From Meiothermus ruber DSM 1279 (GTDB taxonomy: Bacteria > Deinococcota > Deinococci > Deinococcales > Thermaceae): a DNA stretch of 64,000 bases. The translations under genes and the position numbers were made by a program. The notes under the pieces were generated by a model that worked only from the letters and a program-made list of their open reading frames with translations, was not told the DNA's origin and ran no database searches. Position 1 is the first letter of the stretch. Every line of letters starts with the position of its first letter. Positions 16,567-26,176 of this stretch are shown here, one piece after another. Location: positions 124,001 through 188,000 of the forward strand of contig NC_013946.1 of the NCBI RefSeq assembly GCF_000024425.1, in the 5' to 3' direction.

Positions 16567-18084
16567 CTACTGCAGCCAGGTGTAGCGGAAGGCCAGGTAG
16601 CTGGTGTTGGGGAAGTGCAAGAAGCCCTGCACCCGGCGGTTCATGGCCTCGTACTGCGCCGAGTGGAACAGGAAGACCATGGGGCTGTCCTGCAAAACCA
16701 GCTCCTGCACCTGGGTGTAGATGCGCTGGCGCTCGCTCTGGCTCGAGACCCGCCGCCCCTGCTCCAGGAGCTGGGTGACCCGGTCGTTTTTGTACTTGGA
16801 GAGGTTCAGCGCCGAGGAGGGGTGGAAGGTGTTGAAGAGGTAGTCGTCGGGGTCGGCCTGGCCCGAGGTGCCCAGCAAGGTCACGTCGAACTCACTCCGG
16901 AGGGCCTTGGGCAGGTACACGTTCCAGTCCTCGGCCTGGATGTTCACCCGGATGCCCACCTCGGCCAGGTTGTCGCGGATTACGTCGGCGGGGGTGCGCA
17001 GGAAGTCGTAGGTGGAGGTGACGTAGAGGTTCATGGTGAAGCCGTTGGGCAGGCCGGCCTCGGCCAGGAGCTGCTTGGCTTTGGCTACATCGCGGGTGTT
17101 GTAGGGGCTGTTGGTGTAGGCATAGGCCCCCGAGGGGATGGTGGTGCCACGGGCCACAATGCCGCCGGTGCCGAAGAGGGCCAGATCCACGATGGCTTTT
17201 TTATCAATGGCGTAGGCGATGGCCTGGCGCACCTTGGGGTTGTTGTAGGGCTCACGGGTGGTGTTGAAGTACAGCGCCCGGAAGTTGGCCGAGGGCCCGC
17301 CCACCACCACCAGGTTGCGGTCGGCTTTGAGCGGCCGCACATCGGCGGCGGTAACGTACTCAATCCAGTCCACGGCCCCGGCCCGGAGGGCGGTGGAACG
17401 GGCGGCGGGGTCGGGGTAGAAGGTGTAGGTGATGCCGTCCAGGTAGGGCAGGGGGCGGCCCTGGTTGTCTTTTTGCCAGTACTTATCCCACTTGCGCACC
17501 ACCAGGCGGGTCTGGGGGATGTACTCCACAAAGCGGAAGGGCCCGGTGCCGATTACGGCCTTGTTGAGGTCGTTGTTGTGTTCCTTAGCTACCTTCTCTG
17601 AAACGATGGCGTTGGTGCTGAAGGCCAGCTTGGCCAGCAGGGGGGAGAAGGGCTGGGAGAGGGTGATGACCACGGTGTTGTTGTTGGGGGCTGTGACCGA
17701 GCGCACCAGGGCGAAGTCGTTGGCGCGGGGGCTCTTGGTGGCCGGGTCTTTGATGCGGTTGATGGAGAAGACCACATCGGAGGCCTTGAGGGGGTCGCCG
17801 TTGTGGAAGGTGACCCCCGGGCGCAGGCGGAAGGTCCAGGTCAGGCCGTCCGCCGAGACGCTCCAGGACTGGGCCAGCCCCGGCACGATGCGGCCTTTGC
17901 TGTCGAGCATGACCAGGGTGTCGTAGATGTTTTCCAGCACGTTGCGGCTGGCGGTGGCGTTGGTGGTGTGGGGGTCGAGGCCCACCGGGTCGGTCTGCAT
18001 CCCGGCCCGCAGGATGCCCCCCGCCTTTTGCGCCAGTGATACCGTAGCCAGAACCAGCACGAGCAGAACCAACAGTTTTTTCAT
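16567..18084 (-). CDS. dppA: Peptide-type ABC transporter substrate-binding protein (DppA/OppA family)
   Basis: 505 residues from ATG 18084, with AAGGAGG just upstream. The signal peptide is MKKLLVLLVLVLATVSLAQ. The mature protein starts GGILRAGMQTDPVGLDPH, the SBP_bac_5 (cluster C) hallmark, followed by VLENIYDTLVM, TWTFRLRPGVTFHNGDPL and the KVRQAIAYAIDKKAIVD block. It is the third gene of a dppB-dppC-dppA set on this strand. Cluster C receptors bind di- or oligopeptides but also nickel, opines or sugars, so the ligand is inferred. A loose inverted repeat (GGGCGGC...GCCGCCC, about 16519-16548) lies beyond the stop but has no T-run. Confidence 0.87.
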   Translation of the reverse strand: MKKLLVLLVLVLATVSLAQKAGGILRAGMQTDPVGLDPHTTNATASRNVLENIYDTLVMLDSKGRIVPGLAQSWSVSADGLTWTFRLRPGVTFHNGDPLKASDVVFSINRIKDPATKSPRANDFALVRSVTAPNNNTVVITLSQPFSPLLAKLAFSTNAIVSEKVAKEHNNDLNKAVIGTGPFRFVEYIPQTRLVVRKWDKYWQKDNQGRPLPYLDGITYTFYPDPAARSTALRAGAVDWIEYVTAADVRPLKADRNLVVVGGPSANFRALYFNTTREPYNNPKVRQAIAYAIDKKAIVDLALFGTGGIVARGTTIPSGAYAYTNSPYNTRDVAKAKQLLAEAGLPNGFTMNLYVTSTYDFLRTPADVIRDNLAEVGIRVNIQAEDWNVYLPKALRSEFDVTLLGTSGQADPDDYLFNTFHPSSALNLSKYKNDRVTQLLEQGRRVSSQSERQRIYTQVQELVLQDSPMVFLFHSAQYEAMNRRVQGFLHFPNTSYLAFRYTWLQ

Positions 18085-18104
18085 TGCGCCTCCTTGCCGG
18101 TGAT

Positions 18105-18116
18105 TATACCGGTATA
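18105..18116. promoter_or_regulatory. 12-bp perfect palindrome before dppA, candidate operator
   Basis: TATACCGGTATA lies between the dppC stop and the dppA ribosome binding site. It shares the TATAC...GTATA half-sites with the 18-bp palindrome at 9775-9792. It may be an operator for a separate dppA promoter. Confidence 0.4.
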
Positions 18117-18125
18117 CAACCAAAG

Positions 18126-18986
18126 CTAAGCCTTTTGCAGCCGGGGGTCGAGGGCGTCGCGCAGGCCATCGCCCAGCAGGTTGAAGCCCAGCACCATCAG
18201 CACGATGGCGCACCCCGGCACCAGCGAGCCCCAGGGCGAAAGCGAGAGGAAGGCCCGCCCCTCCGAGACCATGGAGCCCAGGGCCGGGAAGGGGGGCTGG
18301 ATGCCCAGGCCCAGGAACGACAGAGCCGCCTCGGCCAGCACCGCATAGGCAAAGCGCAGCGTGACCTCCACGATGAGCGGGGCGGCGGCGTTGGGCAGGA
18401 TGGTACGAAAGATCATGCGGGCATCCGAAGCGCCCATGGCCCGCCCGGCCTCCACGTAAAGTTCCTCGCGCACGGTTAGAACGGCGGCCCGGGCTACCCG
18501 GATAAAGGGCCCCACAAACACCACCGAGATGGCCAGCACCAGGTTGATGAAGCCGCCCCCTAAAAAAGCCAGAAAAGCGATGGCCAGCAGGATGGCCGGA
18601 TAGGCGATCAGGATGTCGGCCAGGCGGGAGATGACCAGATCGAGCCAGCCCCTGAAGTAGCCGGCCAGCAGGCCCAGGGTGCCGCCCACCAGCAACCCCG
18701 CCAGCACCGAGACCGCCGCCACCGAGAGGGAAAAGCGCGCGCCATAGAGCACCCTCGAGAGCAGGTCGCGCCCGTACTGGTCGGTGCCCAGCCAGTGCTC
18801 GGAGGAGGGGCCGCTGAGGCGGTTGGGGGGGTCGAACTTGAGGGGATCCCAGGGGGCTAGGATGGGGGCCAGGAGCGCGCCCAGCAGCACCACCAGGGTG
18901 ATGAGGCCGCCAATGACGGCAGAGCGGTTGCGCAGCAGGGCCCGGATGACCAGGGCCAGATGGGAGTTGGGGGAAGCAGTGGTCAT
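18126..18986 (-). CDS. dppC: Peptide ABC transporter permease, DppC type
   Basis: 286 residues with about six membrane segments. The N-terminal block RNRSAVIGGLITLVVLLGALLAPILAPWDP and the EHWLGTDQYGRDLLSRVLYGARFSLSV run are typical of DppC/OppC. The EAA loop is YVEAGRAMGASDARMIFRTILPNAAAPLIV. It lies between dppB and dppA on the minus strand. The start ATG 18986 is followed by TTASPNSHLALVIRALLRN. Confidence 0.88.
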   Translation of the reverse strand: MTTASPNSHLALVIRALLRNRSAVIGGLITLVVLLGALLAPILAPWDPLKFDPPNRLSGPSSEHWLGTDQYGRDLLSRVLYGARFSLSVAAVSVLAGLLVGGTLGLLAGYFRGWLDLVISRLADILIAYPAILLAIAFLAFLGGGFINLVLAISVVFVGPFIRVARAAVLTVREELYVEAGRAMGASDARMIFRTILPNAAAPLIVEVTLRFAYAVLAEAALSFLGLGIQPPFPALGSMVSEGRAFLSLSPWGSLVPGCAIVLMVLGFNLLGDGLRDALDPRLQKA

Positions 18987-19052
18987 GATGGTAGGGAAAA
19001 GAAAAGGCTCGAGCGCCCGGTTTCAGCGCTTCTGAGGGGTGCCCCGAGTGGG

Positions 19053-20003
19053 TTACTCATACCGAATCCTAGGGTCTATGAGCGAGTAGAGCAAGTCCAC
19101 CAAAAGGTTGACCAGCACCGCTGCGCTGGCTACAAACAGTACCGTGCCCTGCACCACCGGGTAGTCGCGCAGGTTGATGCCCTCGAGGGCAAAGCGCCCC
19201 ACCCCGGGCAGGCTGAAGACCTGCTCGATGATCACGGCCCCGCCCAGCAACGAGCCAAACTGGATGCCAATTACCGTGACTACCGGAATCAGGGCGTTGC
19301 GCAGGGCATGGCGGAAGATCACCACCCGCTCGGCCAGCCCTTTGGCCCGCGCGGTGCGGATGTAGTCGCGCGAGAGCACCTCGAGCATCGAGCTACGCAG
19401 AATCCGGGTCACCGCCCCGGCCAGAATCAGGCCCAACGAGAGGGCCGGCAGCAGCATGTGCCGGAGGTTTTCCAGGGGGTTTTCGGTCAGGGGCACAAAC
19501 CCGGCGGGGGGCAGCCAGCCCAAAGCCAGGGCAAAGAGCAAAATGAGCAGCAAAGCCAGAAAGAACCCCGGCACCGAGAGGCCCAGAATGGCAAAGAGCG
19601 AGGCGAAATAATCCACAAACCCGCCCCGTCGGATGGCCGCCAGCACGCCCAGCGGCACGGCAATCAGCAGGGCGGTGAAAAGGCCCATCAGGGTGAGCTG
19701 GAGGGTGACCGGAAAGCGCAGGGCTAGGTCTTGGGCCACCTCGCGCCCGGTGCGCAGGCTGCTGCCAAGATCGCCCTGGAGCACGGCCCCCAGCCACTGC
19801 CCAAACTGCACGTGCAGCGGCAGGTCGAGCCCGAACAGGCGGCGCAGCTCGGCCATGCGCTCGGGGCTGACGTTGGCCTCGAGGCCCACCAACTGCGTTA
19901 CCACATCGCCCGGCACGGCCCGCATGAGCAAGAAGGTGATGATGGCCACGCCCAGCAGGGTGGGGATGGCGGCAAGCAGACGATTCACGACATAGCCGAC
20001 CAT
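19053..20003 (-). CDS. dppB: Peptide ABC transporter permease, DppB type
   Basis: 316 residues. MVGYVVNRLLAAIPTLLGVAIITFLLMRAVPGD is the standard DppB N-terminus with the first membrane segment. The EAA loop is YIRTARAKGLAERVVIFRHALRNALIPVV, and the C-terminus carries VEQVF-like IIEQVFSLPGVGRFALEGINLRDYP. First gene of the dppBCA unit. No ATPase subunits (DppD/F) are in the unit, so they must be supplied from elsewhere in the genome. Confidence 0.88.
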   Translation of the reverse strand: MVGYVVNRLLAAIPTLLGVAIITFLLMRAVPGDVVTQLVGLEANVSPERMAELRRLFGLDLPLHVQFGQWLGAVLQGDLGSSLRTGREVAQDLALRFPVTLQLTLMGLFTALLIAVPLGVLAAIRRGGFVDYFASLFAILGLSVPGFFLALLLILLFALALGWLPPAGFVPLTENPLENLRHMLLPALSLGLILAGAVTRILRSSMLEVLSRDYIRTARAKGLAERVVIFRHALRNALIPVVTVIGIQFGSLLGGAVIIEQVFSLPGVGRFALEGINLRDYPVVQGTVLFVASAAVLVNLLVDLLYSLIDPRIRYE

Positions 20004-20016
20004 AACGAGTAGCCAG

Positions 20017-20047
20017 AGTATATCGTCCCGCTGCGTTCTTGGGTCAA
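20017..20047 (-). promoter_or_regulatory. Candidate promoter of dppBCA
   Basis: On the minus strand TTGACC (20047-20042) and TATACT (20022-20017) are separated by 19 bases, about 13 bases before the dppB ATG. The spacer is long but both hexamers are good. Confidence 0.4.
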
Positions 20048-20082
20048 TGCCAAATAATCTTCAAGCGACCAAGCCGGGGGTT

Positions 20083-20111
20083 TTGTTCTGCCGTGGCCTT
20101 CAGCATATAAT
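20083..20111 (+). promoter_or_regulatory. Promoter of the thioesterase/ADP-ribosylglycohydrolase pair
   Basis: TTGTTC (20083-20088) and a consensus TATAAT (20106-20111) are exactly 17 bases apart, giving a leader of about 20 bases before ATG 20141. Confidence 0.6.
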
Positions 20112-20140
20112 GAGAGCGTCAAAAGACCTGCTGTAAGCCT

Positions 20141-20557
20141 ATGGAACCCACACTCGAAGCCGCCCAGGCTGTACTCCGCTCACAACCATTTAGCCTACTA
20201 CTTAACGCGCAGATCACATCGTTTGGGCCAGACGCTGTTGAGCTACGCATACCAATAACCGACCAGTTACAGCAGCAACACGGCTTTGTTCATGGTGGGG
20301 TGATCTCGTACGCGGCCGACAACGCCCTCACCTTTGTCGGAGGTGCGGCGCTGGGCCCCGCGGTGGTCACCTCCGAGTACAAAATCAACTACATCCGTCC
20401 GGCCAAGGGTCAGGCCCTGGTGGCCCGCGCCAACCTGGTGCACGCCGGCAAAAGCCAGGCGGTTTGCCAGTGCCAGGTGTTTGTGGTTGCGGATGATAGA
20501 GAAATTCTGTGTGCGCTGGCCCAGGGAACCATCGTTTCTATGAACCAGCCAAAGTAG
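20141..20557 (+). CDS. PaaI-family hotdog-fold thioesterase
   Basis: 138 residues, a single hotdog domain. The family active-site helix is seen as QQHGFVHGGVISYAADNAL (the HGG-x4-A-D motif), followed by VTSEYKINYIRPAKGQALVA. It would hydrolyse an acyl-CoA thioester, often a phenylacetyl or other aryl/acyl-CoA. No phenylacetate genes are nearby, so the substrate is open. It is expressed from the TTGTTC/TATAAT promoter and probably co-transcribed with the next gene, ten bases downstream. Confidence 0.82.
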   Translation: MEPTLEAAQAVLRSQPFSLLLNAQITSFGPDAVELRIPITDQLQQQHGFVHGGVISYAADNALTFVGGAALGPAVVTSEYKINYIRPAKGQALVARANLVHAGKSQAVCQCQVFVVADDREILCALAQGTIVSMNQPK

Positions 20558-20567
20558 GGCTTGGATT

Positions 20568-21488
20568 GTGAACCTAAAGGATCGCTTCCGGGGCTGCCTC
20601 CTGGGTCTTGCGGTTGGCGATGCGGTGGGGGCGGCGGTGGAGTTTTGCCCTCGAGGTAGCTTCGAGCCGCTCACCGATATGGTGGGCGGGGGCCCCCATC
20701 ATCTTCTTCCCGGCCAGTGGACCGACGATACCTCAATGGCGCTGTGCCTGGCTACCAGCCTGAAGGAGTGCGGCGGGTTCGATGCCCTCGACCAGATGAA
20801 CCGGTACTGCCTGTGGCAGGAAACCGGCTACCTGAGCAGCACCGGAAGCTGCTTTGGCATCGGTACAACGATCCGTACCGCCCTGGACAGGTTTCGACAA
20901 ACCAAAGACCCCTATGCGGGCTCGAGCCACCCACGCACCGCGGGCAACGGCTGCATCATGCGGCTGGCCCCGGTGCCCATGTTCTATTTCCCGAACCTAC
21001 AGGCAGCAGAGCACTACGCGGCCGAGAGCGCCCGAACCACCCACGGGGCCGCCGAGTGCCTCGATGCCTGCCGGTTGCTGGCCCGCATCATCTGCCGGGC
21101 GCTTTTGGGCAGGCCCAAGGATGAGGTGGTGCTGGCCGACAGCAACACCTTTACCGGAGCGGAGAAGATTGTGGCTATTGCCCAGGGGGCCTACCTCGAG
21201 AAACCCAGGGAGGCGCTTCGCGGCAGTGGGTATGTGGTCGAGAGCCTCGAGGCAGCCTTGTGGTGCTTTGTGCATACCGACAGCTTTGCCGAGGCAGTCT
21301 TGGCGGCGGCCAACCTGGGCGAGGATGCCGATACCACCGCCGCGGTATGCGGGCAGGTGGCAGGGGCCTACTACGGCGTGCAGGGAATCCCGGCTGCATG
21401 GCTGGAACGCCTGGCGCTGGGCTCGGAAATCACCGCGCTGGCCGATGGGCTGTACGGCTCGAGCCAGGAAAAAGCGGGCTGGTTTTAG
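20568..21488 (+). CDS. ADP-ribosylglycohydrolase (DraG/ARH family)
   Basis: 306 residues from GTG 20568. LKDRFRGCLLGLAVGDAVGAAVEF is the family N-terminus and QWTDDTSMALCLA carries the Thr-Asp-Asp metal ligands. The second metal block is GEDADTTAAVCGQVAGAYYG near the C-terminus. GNGCIMRLAPVPM and ARTTHGA also fit. It would remove ADP-ribose from modified proteins, nucleic acids or small ADP-ribosyl compounds using two magnesium ions. No ADP-ribosyltransferase partner is seen in the window. Confidence 0.85.
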   Translation: MNLKDRFRGCLLGLAVGDAVGAAVEFCPRGSFEPLTDMVGGGPHHLLPGQWTDDTSMALCLATSLKECGGFDALDQMNRYCLWQETGYLSSTGSCFGIGTTIRTALDRFRQTKDPYAGSSHPRTAGNGCIMRLAPVPMFYFPNLQAAEHYAAESARTTHGAAECLDACRLLARIICRALLGRPKDEVVLADSNTFTGAEKIVAIAQGAYLEKPREALRGSGYVVESLEAALWCFVHTDSFAEAVLAAANLGEDADTTAAVCGQVAGAYYGVQGIPAAWLERLALGSEITALADGLYGSSQEKAGWF

Positions 21489-21613
21489 CCCAGCCGTACT
21501 TTCAGCAAATCAAGCGCATTGTTTCGGAGATCGGCTGGAGAGCAACCTAAGCAGCCATCTATTGGCGGCTCGGCTTATTGTCACCTTGGTTGAAACGTTG
21601 CAATACCAAACCC

Positions 21614-22426
21614 CTACCCCTTCACCGACCCCGCCAAAAGCCCCCGGATGAAGTAGCGGCCCAGGAAGATGTACACCAATAGCGTTGGTAGCGCTGCTAG
21701 CAAGGCGCCAGCCATGGGGAGGTTCCACTTGACCGCCTCGCCCCCCGCAAGCTGGGCCAGCGCCACCGTGATGGGCTGGTTGGCGGGGCTGCTCACCAGG
21801 GTTACGGCGAACAAAAACTCGTTCCAGATCTGCGTAAACTGCCAGATGATCACCACCACAAACCCCGGCACCGAGAGCGGAAACACGATGCGGCTGTAGA
21901 TACCAAAGAACCCCGCGCCGTCGATGCGCCCGGCCTCGATCATCTCGTCGGGGATTTCGGCGTAGTAGTTGCGGAAGATCAGGGTGGTGATGGGCAGGCC
22001 GTACACCACGTGCACCAGAATCAGGCCCCACAGGCTGCCGCCCAGCCCAATCTCGCGCACAAACTGGAACAGGGGAATCAGCACCGCCTGATAGGGAATA
22101 AACATCCCAAAGAGCATCAGCGGGAAGACGATGTTGGCCCCGGGGAACTTCCATTTGGCCAGCACGTAGCCGTTCAAGGAACCCAGCAGGGCCGAGAGGA
22201 TGGTGGCGGTGATGGTGAGGAAGAAGCTGTTCTGTAGCTTGGGTGCAAAGGCCGTCCAGGCCTGGGCAAAGCTCTCCCAGTACCAGACCTGCGGTAGCTG
22301 CCAGGTGCTGCTCAGGGTGATGGCCGAGGGCTCCTTGAACGCGGTGACGATGACCAAATACACCGGCAGCAGGAAAAACAGCGTAGCGATAAAGAGAATT
22401 GTGTATTGCAGGATGCGCCCAATCAT
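21614..22426 (-). CDS. Sugar ABC transporter permease, MalG-like
   Basis: 270 residues, about six membrane segments, CUT1 family. The start [30 protein letters not shown] is typical of MalG-type permeases. The EAA loop is [31 protein letters not shown]. Its ATG overlaps the stop of the MalF-like gene by the ATGA tetranucleotide. In the order receptor - MalF-like - MalG-like it completes a glucose-type transporter without its own ATPase, as usual for CUT1 systems that share MsmK/MalK. Confidence 0.87.
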   Translation of the reverse strand: MIGRILQYTILFIATLFFLLPVYLVIVTAFKEPSAITLSSTWQLPQVWYWESFAQAWTAFAPKLQNSFFLTITATILSALLGSLNGYVLAKWKFPGANIVFPLMLFGMFIPYQAVLIPLFQFVREIGLGGSLWGLILVHVVYGLPITTLIFRNYYAEIPDEMIEAGRIDGAGFFGIYSRIVFPLSVPGFVVVIIWQFTQIWNEFLFAVTLVSSPANQPITVALAQLAGGEAVKWNLPMAGALLAALPTLLVYIFLGRYFIRGLLAGSVKG

Positions 22427-23547
22427 CGCCGCACCTCGCTTTTGAGCTGGCTGTACAGGTAGGGCACAATCACGGCGGCTACCAGCAATAGCAGAATCAT
22501 GCCGATGGCCGCGCCTTTAGCTATCTGGTTGGCCCGGAAGGTGGTCAGGTACATGAGCAGGGCTGGCACGTCGGTGGGGGCGTTGTCGGCCCCAGCCATG
22601 GCAAAGATCAGGTCGAAGATTTTGAGCGAGATATGGCCCAGGATAATCATGGCCGAGAGGGTGATGGGGGCCAGCAGCGGGAAGATCACGCGCTGGTAGA
22701 GCTGCCACTCCGAGGCCCCGTCCACCCGCGCGGCCTCGCGCAGCTCCTCGGGGATGCCGCGCAGCCCGGCCAGGTAGAGGGCCATGGTGTAGCCCGACAT
22801 CTGCCAGACCGCGGCCAGAATGATGCCGATAAAGGCCAGGTTGAAGCCGTGGGGTTCGTCGTAGGGGAGGGGTTGCAGGCTACGGCCCAGGGTGAAGGCC
22901 CACAAGAGCAGCAGGGCTGCCGAGCCGGAGGCGATGTAACCCCGCCGCCGCTCACCCCCTCTAAAGGCTGTAATGGCGATAAAAATCAGCACGGCGCTCA
23001 CCACCAGGGCGGTGATGAAGGGCAGGTCGTTCCAGCTCACCTGCCAGATTTGCTCGCGGCTGGTCAGCCAGGCAAACTCGCCCTTGGGCAGCCCCACCAG
23101 GGTGGGGAGCTGGTTAACGCCGCCTTCGGGCTGTAGCATCCAGCGCCAGATGGTGCCGGTTACGATGAACGAGAGCGACATGGGAAACAAAAAAATGGTG
23201 CGGAAAAACCCCTCGCCCCGGGGGCTTCGGTCGAGCACGATGGCCAGCCCCAGGCCCACGCTCAGGCAGCCCAGGATAAAAAACACCGTGAAGAAAAAGG
23301 TGTTGACCAAGTCCTGGCGGAAGCGGGAATCCACCAGACCCGTAAAGAGTTCGCGGTAGTTTTCAAAGCCGATGAAGCGAATCTGCGGGTTGGCCGAGAG
23401 GGCCTGGGCTGGGTCTTTGCCCCAGTCGGTGAGGGAGGTATAGAAGGTTTGAAAAATAAAACCGTACACGAAAATGCCCAGCAGCAGCAGCGAGGGCAGG
23501 ATGACCAGGAAGCCGTACAGGGTATCTTTGTTGTTGAACCAGCGCAT
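22423..23547 (-). CDS. Sugar ABC transporter permease, MalF-like
   Basis: 374 residues from ATG 23547, which has AGAGGTGAAG upstream; longer readings add only non-homologous residues. Eight or so hydrophobic segments begin with [28 protein letters not shown]. The EAA loop is [31 protein letters not shown] segment of about 90 residues between [18 protein letters not shown] and the EAA region looks like an inserted extra membrane pair ([23 protein letters not shown]), which makes it longer than the usual ~300 residues. Confidence 0.86.
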   Translation of the reverse strand: MRWFNNKDTLYGFLVILPSLLLLGIFVYGFIFQTFYTSLTDWGKDPAQALSANPQIRFIGFENYRELFTGLVDSRFRQDLVNTFFFTVFFILGCLSVGLGLAIVLDRSPRGEGFFRTIFLFPMSLSFIVTGTIWRWMLQPEGGVNQLPTLVGLPKGEFAWLTSREQIWQVSWNDLPFITALVVSAVLIFIAITAFRGGERRRGYIASGSAALLLLWAFTLGRSLQPLPYDEPHGFNLAFIGIILAAVWQMSGYTMALYLAGLRGIPEELREAARVDGASEWQLYQRVIFPLLAPITLSAMIILGHISLKIFDLIFAMAGADNAPTDVPALLMYLTTFRANQIAKGAAIGMILLLLVAAVIVPYLYSQLKSEVRR

Positions 23548-23641
23548 CTTCACCTCTGGGGCGGGTACTGCGGTTGAAGTAAAGTCCGCAATCTTAATTT
23601 GTTTGCCTAAAAAGGGGGCCCGCTGGGCCGCTTGTCTGGGG

Positions 23642-23647
23642 ATTATA
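23642..23647 (-). promoter_or_regulatory. TATAAT box between receptor terminator and permease genes
   Basis: A consensus TATAAT on the minus strand lies just after the terminator hairpin and about 95 bases before the MalF-like start. No good -35 is seen. It could restart transcription for the permeases. Confidence 0.35.
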
Positions 23648-23666
23648 CAAACAGAAAAGGAAAAGA

Positions 23667-23691
23667 GGGGCAGGCCCAAAGGGCCTGCCCC
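23667..23691 (-). terminator. Intrinsic terminator after the glucose-binding protein gene
   Basis: An 11-bp perfect GC stem (GGGGCAGGCCC and GGGCCTGCCCC, 3-base loop) is followed on the minus strand by TCTTTTCCTTTT. It sits between the receptor and permease genes, the usual place where expression of the receptor is kept high and that of the permeases is reduced. Confidence 0.8.
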
Positions 23692-23699
23692 GGTGAAGC

Positions 23700-24938
23700 T
23701 TACTGACCCAGACGCACCTGGGTGGCGATGGCCTGGGCGGCGTTGGCCGCGGCCTGGGCGTTGCGGCTCGAGAGGTAGATTTCCATTACGGTGCCAAACT
23801 GGCTCATGAAGGACTCGGGGGCCACCGCGCCGTGCACCAGCGAGCCTACGATGCGGTTGGACTTCCAGTCGCGCATGGCCGACTGCAGGTAGGCGTTGTA
23901 TTTGCTGGGGTCGGAGTCGGTGCGGGCGGCAATGGAGCCCTTGAGCGGGTTGAAGGTGTCCTGGCCTTCTTTAGAGCCCAAAAGCCGCAGCCAGTTGAGC
24001 ACGTTGGTGCGGTTCTTTACGCCTTTGGGCAGGCCGAAGGAGTCGGAGAGCATCATAAACACGCCAGCGGTGCCGGGGGCGGGGGCCCAGCCGAAACCTT
24101 CACCGGGTTTGAGGCCCTTGGTGGTGGTCATGTAGCCGGCGGCCCAGTCGCCCATGATGTTGAAGGCGGCCCGGCCCTCGAGCACCCGGTCTATGGCTTG
24201 CTGCCAGCTCAGGCCCGAGGCGTCCTTGTTGGCGCAGTCCAGCACCCGGCCAAAGGTGTTCCACACCGCCACTGCTTTGGGGTCGTTGAAGCGCAGCTTA
24301 CCGGTCCAGAGGTTGGCGTAGTCGGTGGCGCCCAGCACGCCCAGGGCCACCGACTCCCACAGGTGTTGTTGCGTCCAGTTCTCGCCCAGGGCCAGGGGGG
24401 CCTCGAGGCCCTTGCTCTTCAGGGTCTGGCAGACGGTCAGGAACTCGGCCCAGGTTTTGGGCGGCTGCACCCCCCATTCGCGCAGCTTGGCCGGAACGTA
24501 CCACATCACGTTGGAGCGGTGGATGTTGACCGGCACGCTGTAGATCTTGCCCTTGTAGGAGAGCAGGTCAATGAGCCCCTTGGGGAACTTGGTCATCCAG
24601 CCCTCCTGGTTGAACAGGGGGGTCAGGTCTTCCATGCGGTCGGCCACCACCCAGGTGCCGATCAGCTCCTGCCCGGCATGCACCTGGAAGCTATCGGGGG
24701 GGTCGCCGCCCAGCATACGGGTCTTGAGCACGGCCCGGGCATTCACGCCGGAGCCGCCGGTGACGGTGGCGTTGATGACCTCTACGTTGGGGTAGCGCTT
24801 CTTGTACAGGTCAATCAGGGCTTGCAGGGCGGGGCCTTCGTCGCCGGCCCACCAGGAAAAGATCTCCAGCTTTCCCGATTGGGCCAGCCCCGCGGTGCCG
24901 AGGGCCAGGGCTGCCAGGGTTAGGAACAGCTTCTTCAT
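23700..24938 (-). CDS. Glucose-type ABC transporter substrate-binding protein
   Basis: 412 residues from ATG 24938 with AGGAGG eight bases upstream. The signal peptide is [20 protein letters not shown]. The mature sequence [20 protein letters not shown] and segments such as [20 protein letters not shown] and [20 protein letters not shown] match what I recall of the structurally characterised Thermus thermophilus glucose/galactose-binding protein (CUT1 cluster). The receptor captures the sugar outside the membrane for the two permeases downstream. A ROK regulator directly upstream and a terminator directly downstream complete the unit. Confidence 0.9.
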   Translation of the reverse strand: MKKLFLTLAALALGTAGLAQSGKLEIFSWWAGDEGPALQALIDLYKKRYPNVEVINATVTGGSGVNARAVLKTRMLGGDPPDSFQVHAGQELIGTWVVADRMEDLTPLFNQEGWMTKFPKGLIDLLSYKGKIYSVPVNIHRSNVMWYVPAKLREWGVQPPKTWAEFLTVCQTLKSKGLEAPLALGENWTQQHLWESVALGVLGATDYANLWTGKLRFNDPKAVAVWNTFGRVLDCANKDASGLSWQQAIDRVLEGRAAFNIMGDWAAGYMTTTKGLKPGEGFGWAPAPGTAGVFMMLSDSFGLPKGVKNRTNVLNWLRLLGSKEGQDTFNPLKGSIAARTDSDPSKYNAYLQSAMRDWKSNRIVGSLVHGAVAPESFMSQFGTVMEIYLSSRNAQAAANAAQAIATQVRLGQ

Positions 24939-24958
24939 GTATGTCCTCCTATCAGGTG

Positions 24959-26152
24959 CTATACGCCAATGGTTGACCGGGTTCCCAGGGGGGAGATTGG
25001 CGGGCTCCACTCCCCGGTTCCACCATTTGCTAAAAAGCGCTGCAGCACCAGGGCCGCAGCGCCCATAGCCGGAGCCAGATGTCCGAACGCGCTGGGCTTT
25101 ACGGGTATTTCGGCGTGTTCGGGGATAAAAGCCAGGTTGTGAATGGTCTGGCGCAGGGGGGCCTCGAGCCACTTCCAGGCCTCGGCCCCGGCCCCGCCCA
25201 GCACCACCACCGCTGGGTCGAAGGCGACGCACAGGTTGACCACAAAGCGCCCCAGTTCGTAGGCCAGGTTTTGCAGGGCCTGCAGGGCGTAGGGGTCTTG
25301 GTGCTCGGCCCGCTGCAGGATACCCCAGAAGCCTTCTTTGCGGTTGCTGGCGGCCTGGTAGCGCTCCACCATGGCCCGCAGCGATAGGGTTCCCTCCACG
25401 TCCCCAGCCCGGCTGCGGCTGTGGGGCTGGCCGGTGAGCCAGTGGCCCAGCTCACCGGCGGCCCCCAGCCGGCCCCGGTAGACCTGGCCGTCCACCACCA
25501 GGCCGGTGCCCAGGCCGGTGGTCATGAGCACGTAGACCAGGGGGCTTTGCTGCTCGCCCCAGAAGGTTTCGCCCAGGGCGGCGGCGTTGGCATCGTTGTC
25601 TACCAGGGTGGGTACTTTGAGCAGGGCCTCGAGCATCTCTGCGGGCTGCTCGTTGTGCCAGCCGGGGCCTGGTGCATAAAGCAGTCTGCGACCGTTAACC
25701 ACCCCTGGGACGGCCAGCCCGATCCCCAGCAGCCGGGTGGGGTCGGAAAGCCGGCTTTGCACCTGTTCGGCCAGCTTGGTTAGCCGCTCGGCCAGCGGGG
25801 TGTGGGGGCTTTCAACCCAGTCCCATTTGTCGTGGATGGTGTTGTTCAGGTCGAGCAGCACAAGCTGCGTGTTTTCCACGCCCAGCTCGACCCCCAGGGC
25901 CAGGGTGTGCCGGGGAGAGAACTCGAGCGCGGTGCCTGGGCGGCCCAGGCCCGGCTTGTGGCGGCTGCCTTCGTCCAGCAAGCCCTCCTCCAGCATCTCC
26001 TGCACCAGCGTGGAGACCGTGCTCTTGGTAAGACCCACCGCCCGGGCCAGCGCGGCCCGGCTTTGTGGGCCATGGCGGCGCAGGGCCTCCAGGATCAGGC
26101 GGCGGTTGAGCCGCTTGATGGCTTGCTGGTCAAGGGGGGTGGTGCGGGCCAT
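24959..26152 (-). CDS. ROK-family transcriptional repressor (XylR/NagC type) lacking the zinc motif
   Basis: 397 residues. The N-terminal winged helix reads [40 protein letters not shown], followed by a ROK sugar-kinase-like domain with [24 protein letters not shown] and [12 protein letters not shown]. The ROK zinc signature (C-x-C-G-x2-G-C-x-E after GELGH) is replaced by [10 protein letters not shown]: all three cysteines are gone while the final Gly and Glu remain. It is the first gene of the glucose transporter unit, 20 bases before the receptor gene, and very likely represses it until sugar binds. Confidence 0.87.
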   Translation of the reverse strand: MARTTPLDQQAIKRLNRRLILEALRRHGPQSRAALARAVGLTKSTVSTLVQEMLEEGLLDEGSRHKPGLGRPGTALEFSPRHTLALGVELGVENTQLVLLDLNNTIHDKWDWVESPHTPLAERLTKLAEQVQSRLSDPTRLLGIGLAVPGVVNGRRLLYAPGPGWHNEQPAEMLEALLKVPTLVDNDANAAALGETFWGEQQSPLVYVLMTTGLGTGLVVDGQVYRGRLGAAGELGHWLTGQPHSRSRAGDVEGTLSLRAMVERYQAASNRKEGFWGILQRAEHQDPYALQALQNLAYELGRFVVNLCVAFDPAVVVLGGAGAEAWKWLEAPLRQTIHNLAFIPEHAEIPVKPSAFGHLAPAMGAAALVLQRFLANGGTGEWSPPISPLGTRSTIGV

Positions 26153-26176
26153 GGCACGTTTTCAACAAACTGGGTT

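Noticed and set aside
16432-17601. A 389-codon plus-strand open frame opposite dppA
   Set aside because: Gly/Val-rich antisense frame over an evident DppA-type gene.
21489-21613. Regulatory RNA between the ADP-ribosylglycohydrolase and the sugar permease
   Set aside because: Only a loose CCAGCCG/CGGCTGG pair 30 bases apart; convergent gene ends with no promoter-like boxes, so nothing can be supported.
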